From assembly GCA_913041095.1 (NCBI GenBank), contig CAJWIB010000164.1, positions 1 through 6,471 of the forward strand: 6,471 nt of DNA, read 5' to 3'. This stretch comes from an uncultured Rhodospirillaceae bacterium (GTDB lineage: Bacteria; Pseudomonadota; Alphaproteobacteria; Rhodospirillales; UBA2165). Below, piece by piece: positions 6,240 through 6,471 of this stretch; positions within the stretch are counted from its first letter, which is position 1; each line of letters begins with the position of its first letter. Below the pieces are notes generated by a model. It ran no database searches and was not told the DNA's origin. It worked only from the letters and a program-made list of their open reading frames with translations. The position numbers and the translations under genes are program-made.

Positions 6240-6471
6240 TCTCTTCCTAAAGCGACAACGACCAGAATTGGCGTGCTACGCGAGATTCAACAACTTCGAA
6301 TTCAGAATTTGAAGAGGCAACAAAGGGAAAGCCAGCGTCTCACAGTAGTCTCGCGTCAAAACATAATAAGTAACTTTACTCAGAGGTTCAGACTGCGAAA
6401 AGATAAGCTAACAAAGTTGCATAATCAGCAATCATCAACTGTCGCAGTAACAATTTTTAAATTATCGACAA
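6237..6471 (+). CDS. Unrecognised Q/R/K-rich frame, partial at window edge
   Basis: From ATG 6237 the frame stays open for 78 codons and runs off the window. It begins MSLPKATTTRIGVLREIQQL. The product is very rich in Gln, Arg and Lys, with heptad-like helical stretches (IGVLREIQQLRIQNLKRQQ) and no membrane segment or motif I know. GGAA lies 10 nt before the ATG, a weak ribosome site. The ATG is inside the right arm of the inverted repeat at 6231-6239. Arginine codons are mostly AGA, AGG and CGA, unlike the CGC/CGG/CGT use in pheT. That argues either for foreign origin or against real coding. An open frame of this length in AT-richer DNA is mild evidence only. Also present is a 9-bp hairpin (6294-6314, one G-U). 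Function not assigned. Confidence 0.3.
   Translation, partial: MSLPKATTTRIGVLREIQQLRIQNLKRQQRESQRLTVVSRQNIISNFTQRFRLRKDKLTKLHNQQSSTVAVTIFKLST

Noticed and set aside
1..6471. CRISPR array, tRNA or rRNA gene, or transposase
   Set aside because: No regularly spaced direct repeats, no tRNA or rRNA-like sequence, and no recognisable transposase or integrase domain was found on either strand.

Overview
The window looks like a piece of an alphaproteobacterial chromosome. The order rpmI-rplT-pheS-pheT is a conserved bacterial housekeeping block. The long PheT (801 aa) and the 358-aa PheS, with their sequence style, fit alphaproteobacterial homologues best. That assignment is a judgement from recognised protein sequence; no search was run, and genus cannot be given.

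Layout. Positions 1-735 hold no intact gene. From about 111 to 735 lies a heavily decayed plus-strand gene for a double-cupin ChrR-like protein, with several frameshifts, a deletion and stop codons. Positions 736-891 are intergenic and carry two repeat-like elements: a foldable segment (752-808) and a G/C-asymmetric inverted repeat (about 848-889) that abuts the pheT stop. On the minus strand, reading right to left, come rpmI (L35), rplT (L20), a strong intrinsic terminator, a perfect TATAAT box, pheS and pheT. All four genes are intact. The 224-bp region upstream of rpmI has a good sigma70-type promoter and a leader of about 100 nt with two small hairpins. Divergently, on the plus strand, a 252-codon frame encodes the first 60% or so of an ArsJ-type organoarsenical efflux permease. 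It stops where the family normally continues, and traces of the lost 3' part seem to follow. The last 235 bp hold an unrecognised Q/R/K-rich frame open to the window edge, whose ATG lies inside one arm of a 9-bp inverted repeat.

How it works together. L35 and L20 are 50S ribosomal proteins, and PheS and PheT form the alpha2beta2 phenylalanyl-tRNA synthetase, so the central 4.1 kb is translation machinery. The terminator plus the new -10 box suggest that pheST is transcribed at least partly on its own. The intact core is flanked on both sides by decayed accessory genes (stress or metal cupin; arsenic efflux), which points to local gene loss. I see no clear sign of a new multi-gene system. The more unusual items are the two decayed genes, the pheS start region, the intergenic repeats and the right-edge frame with its inverted repeat.
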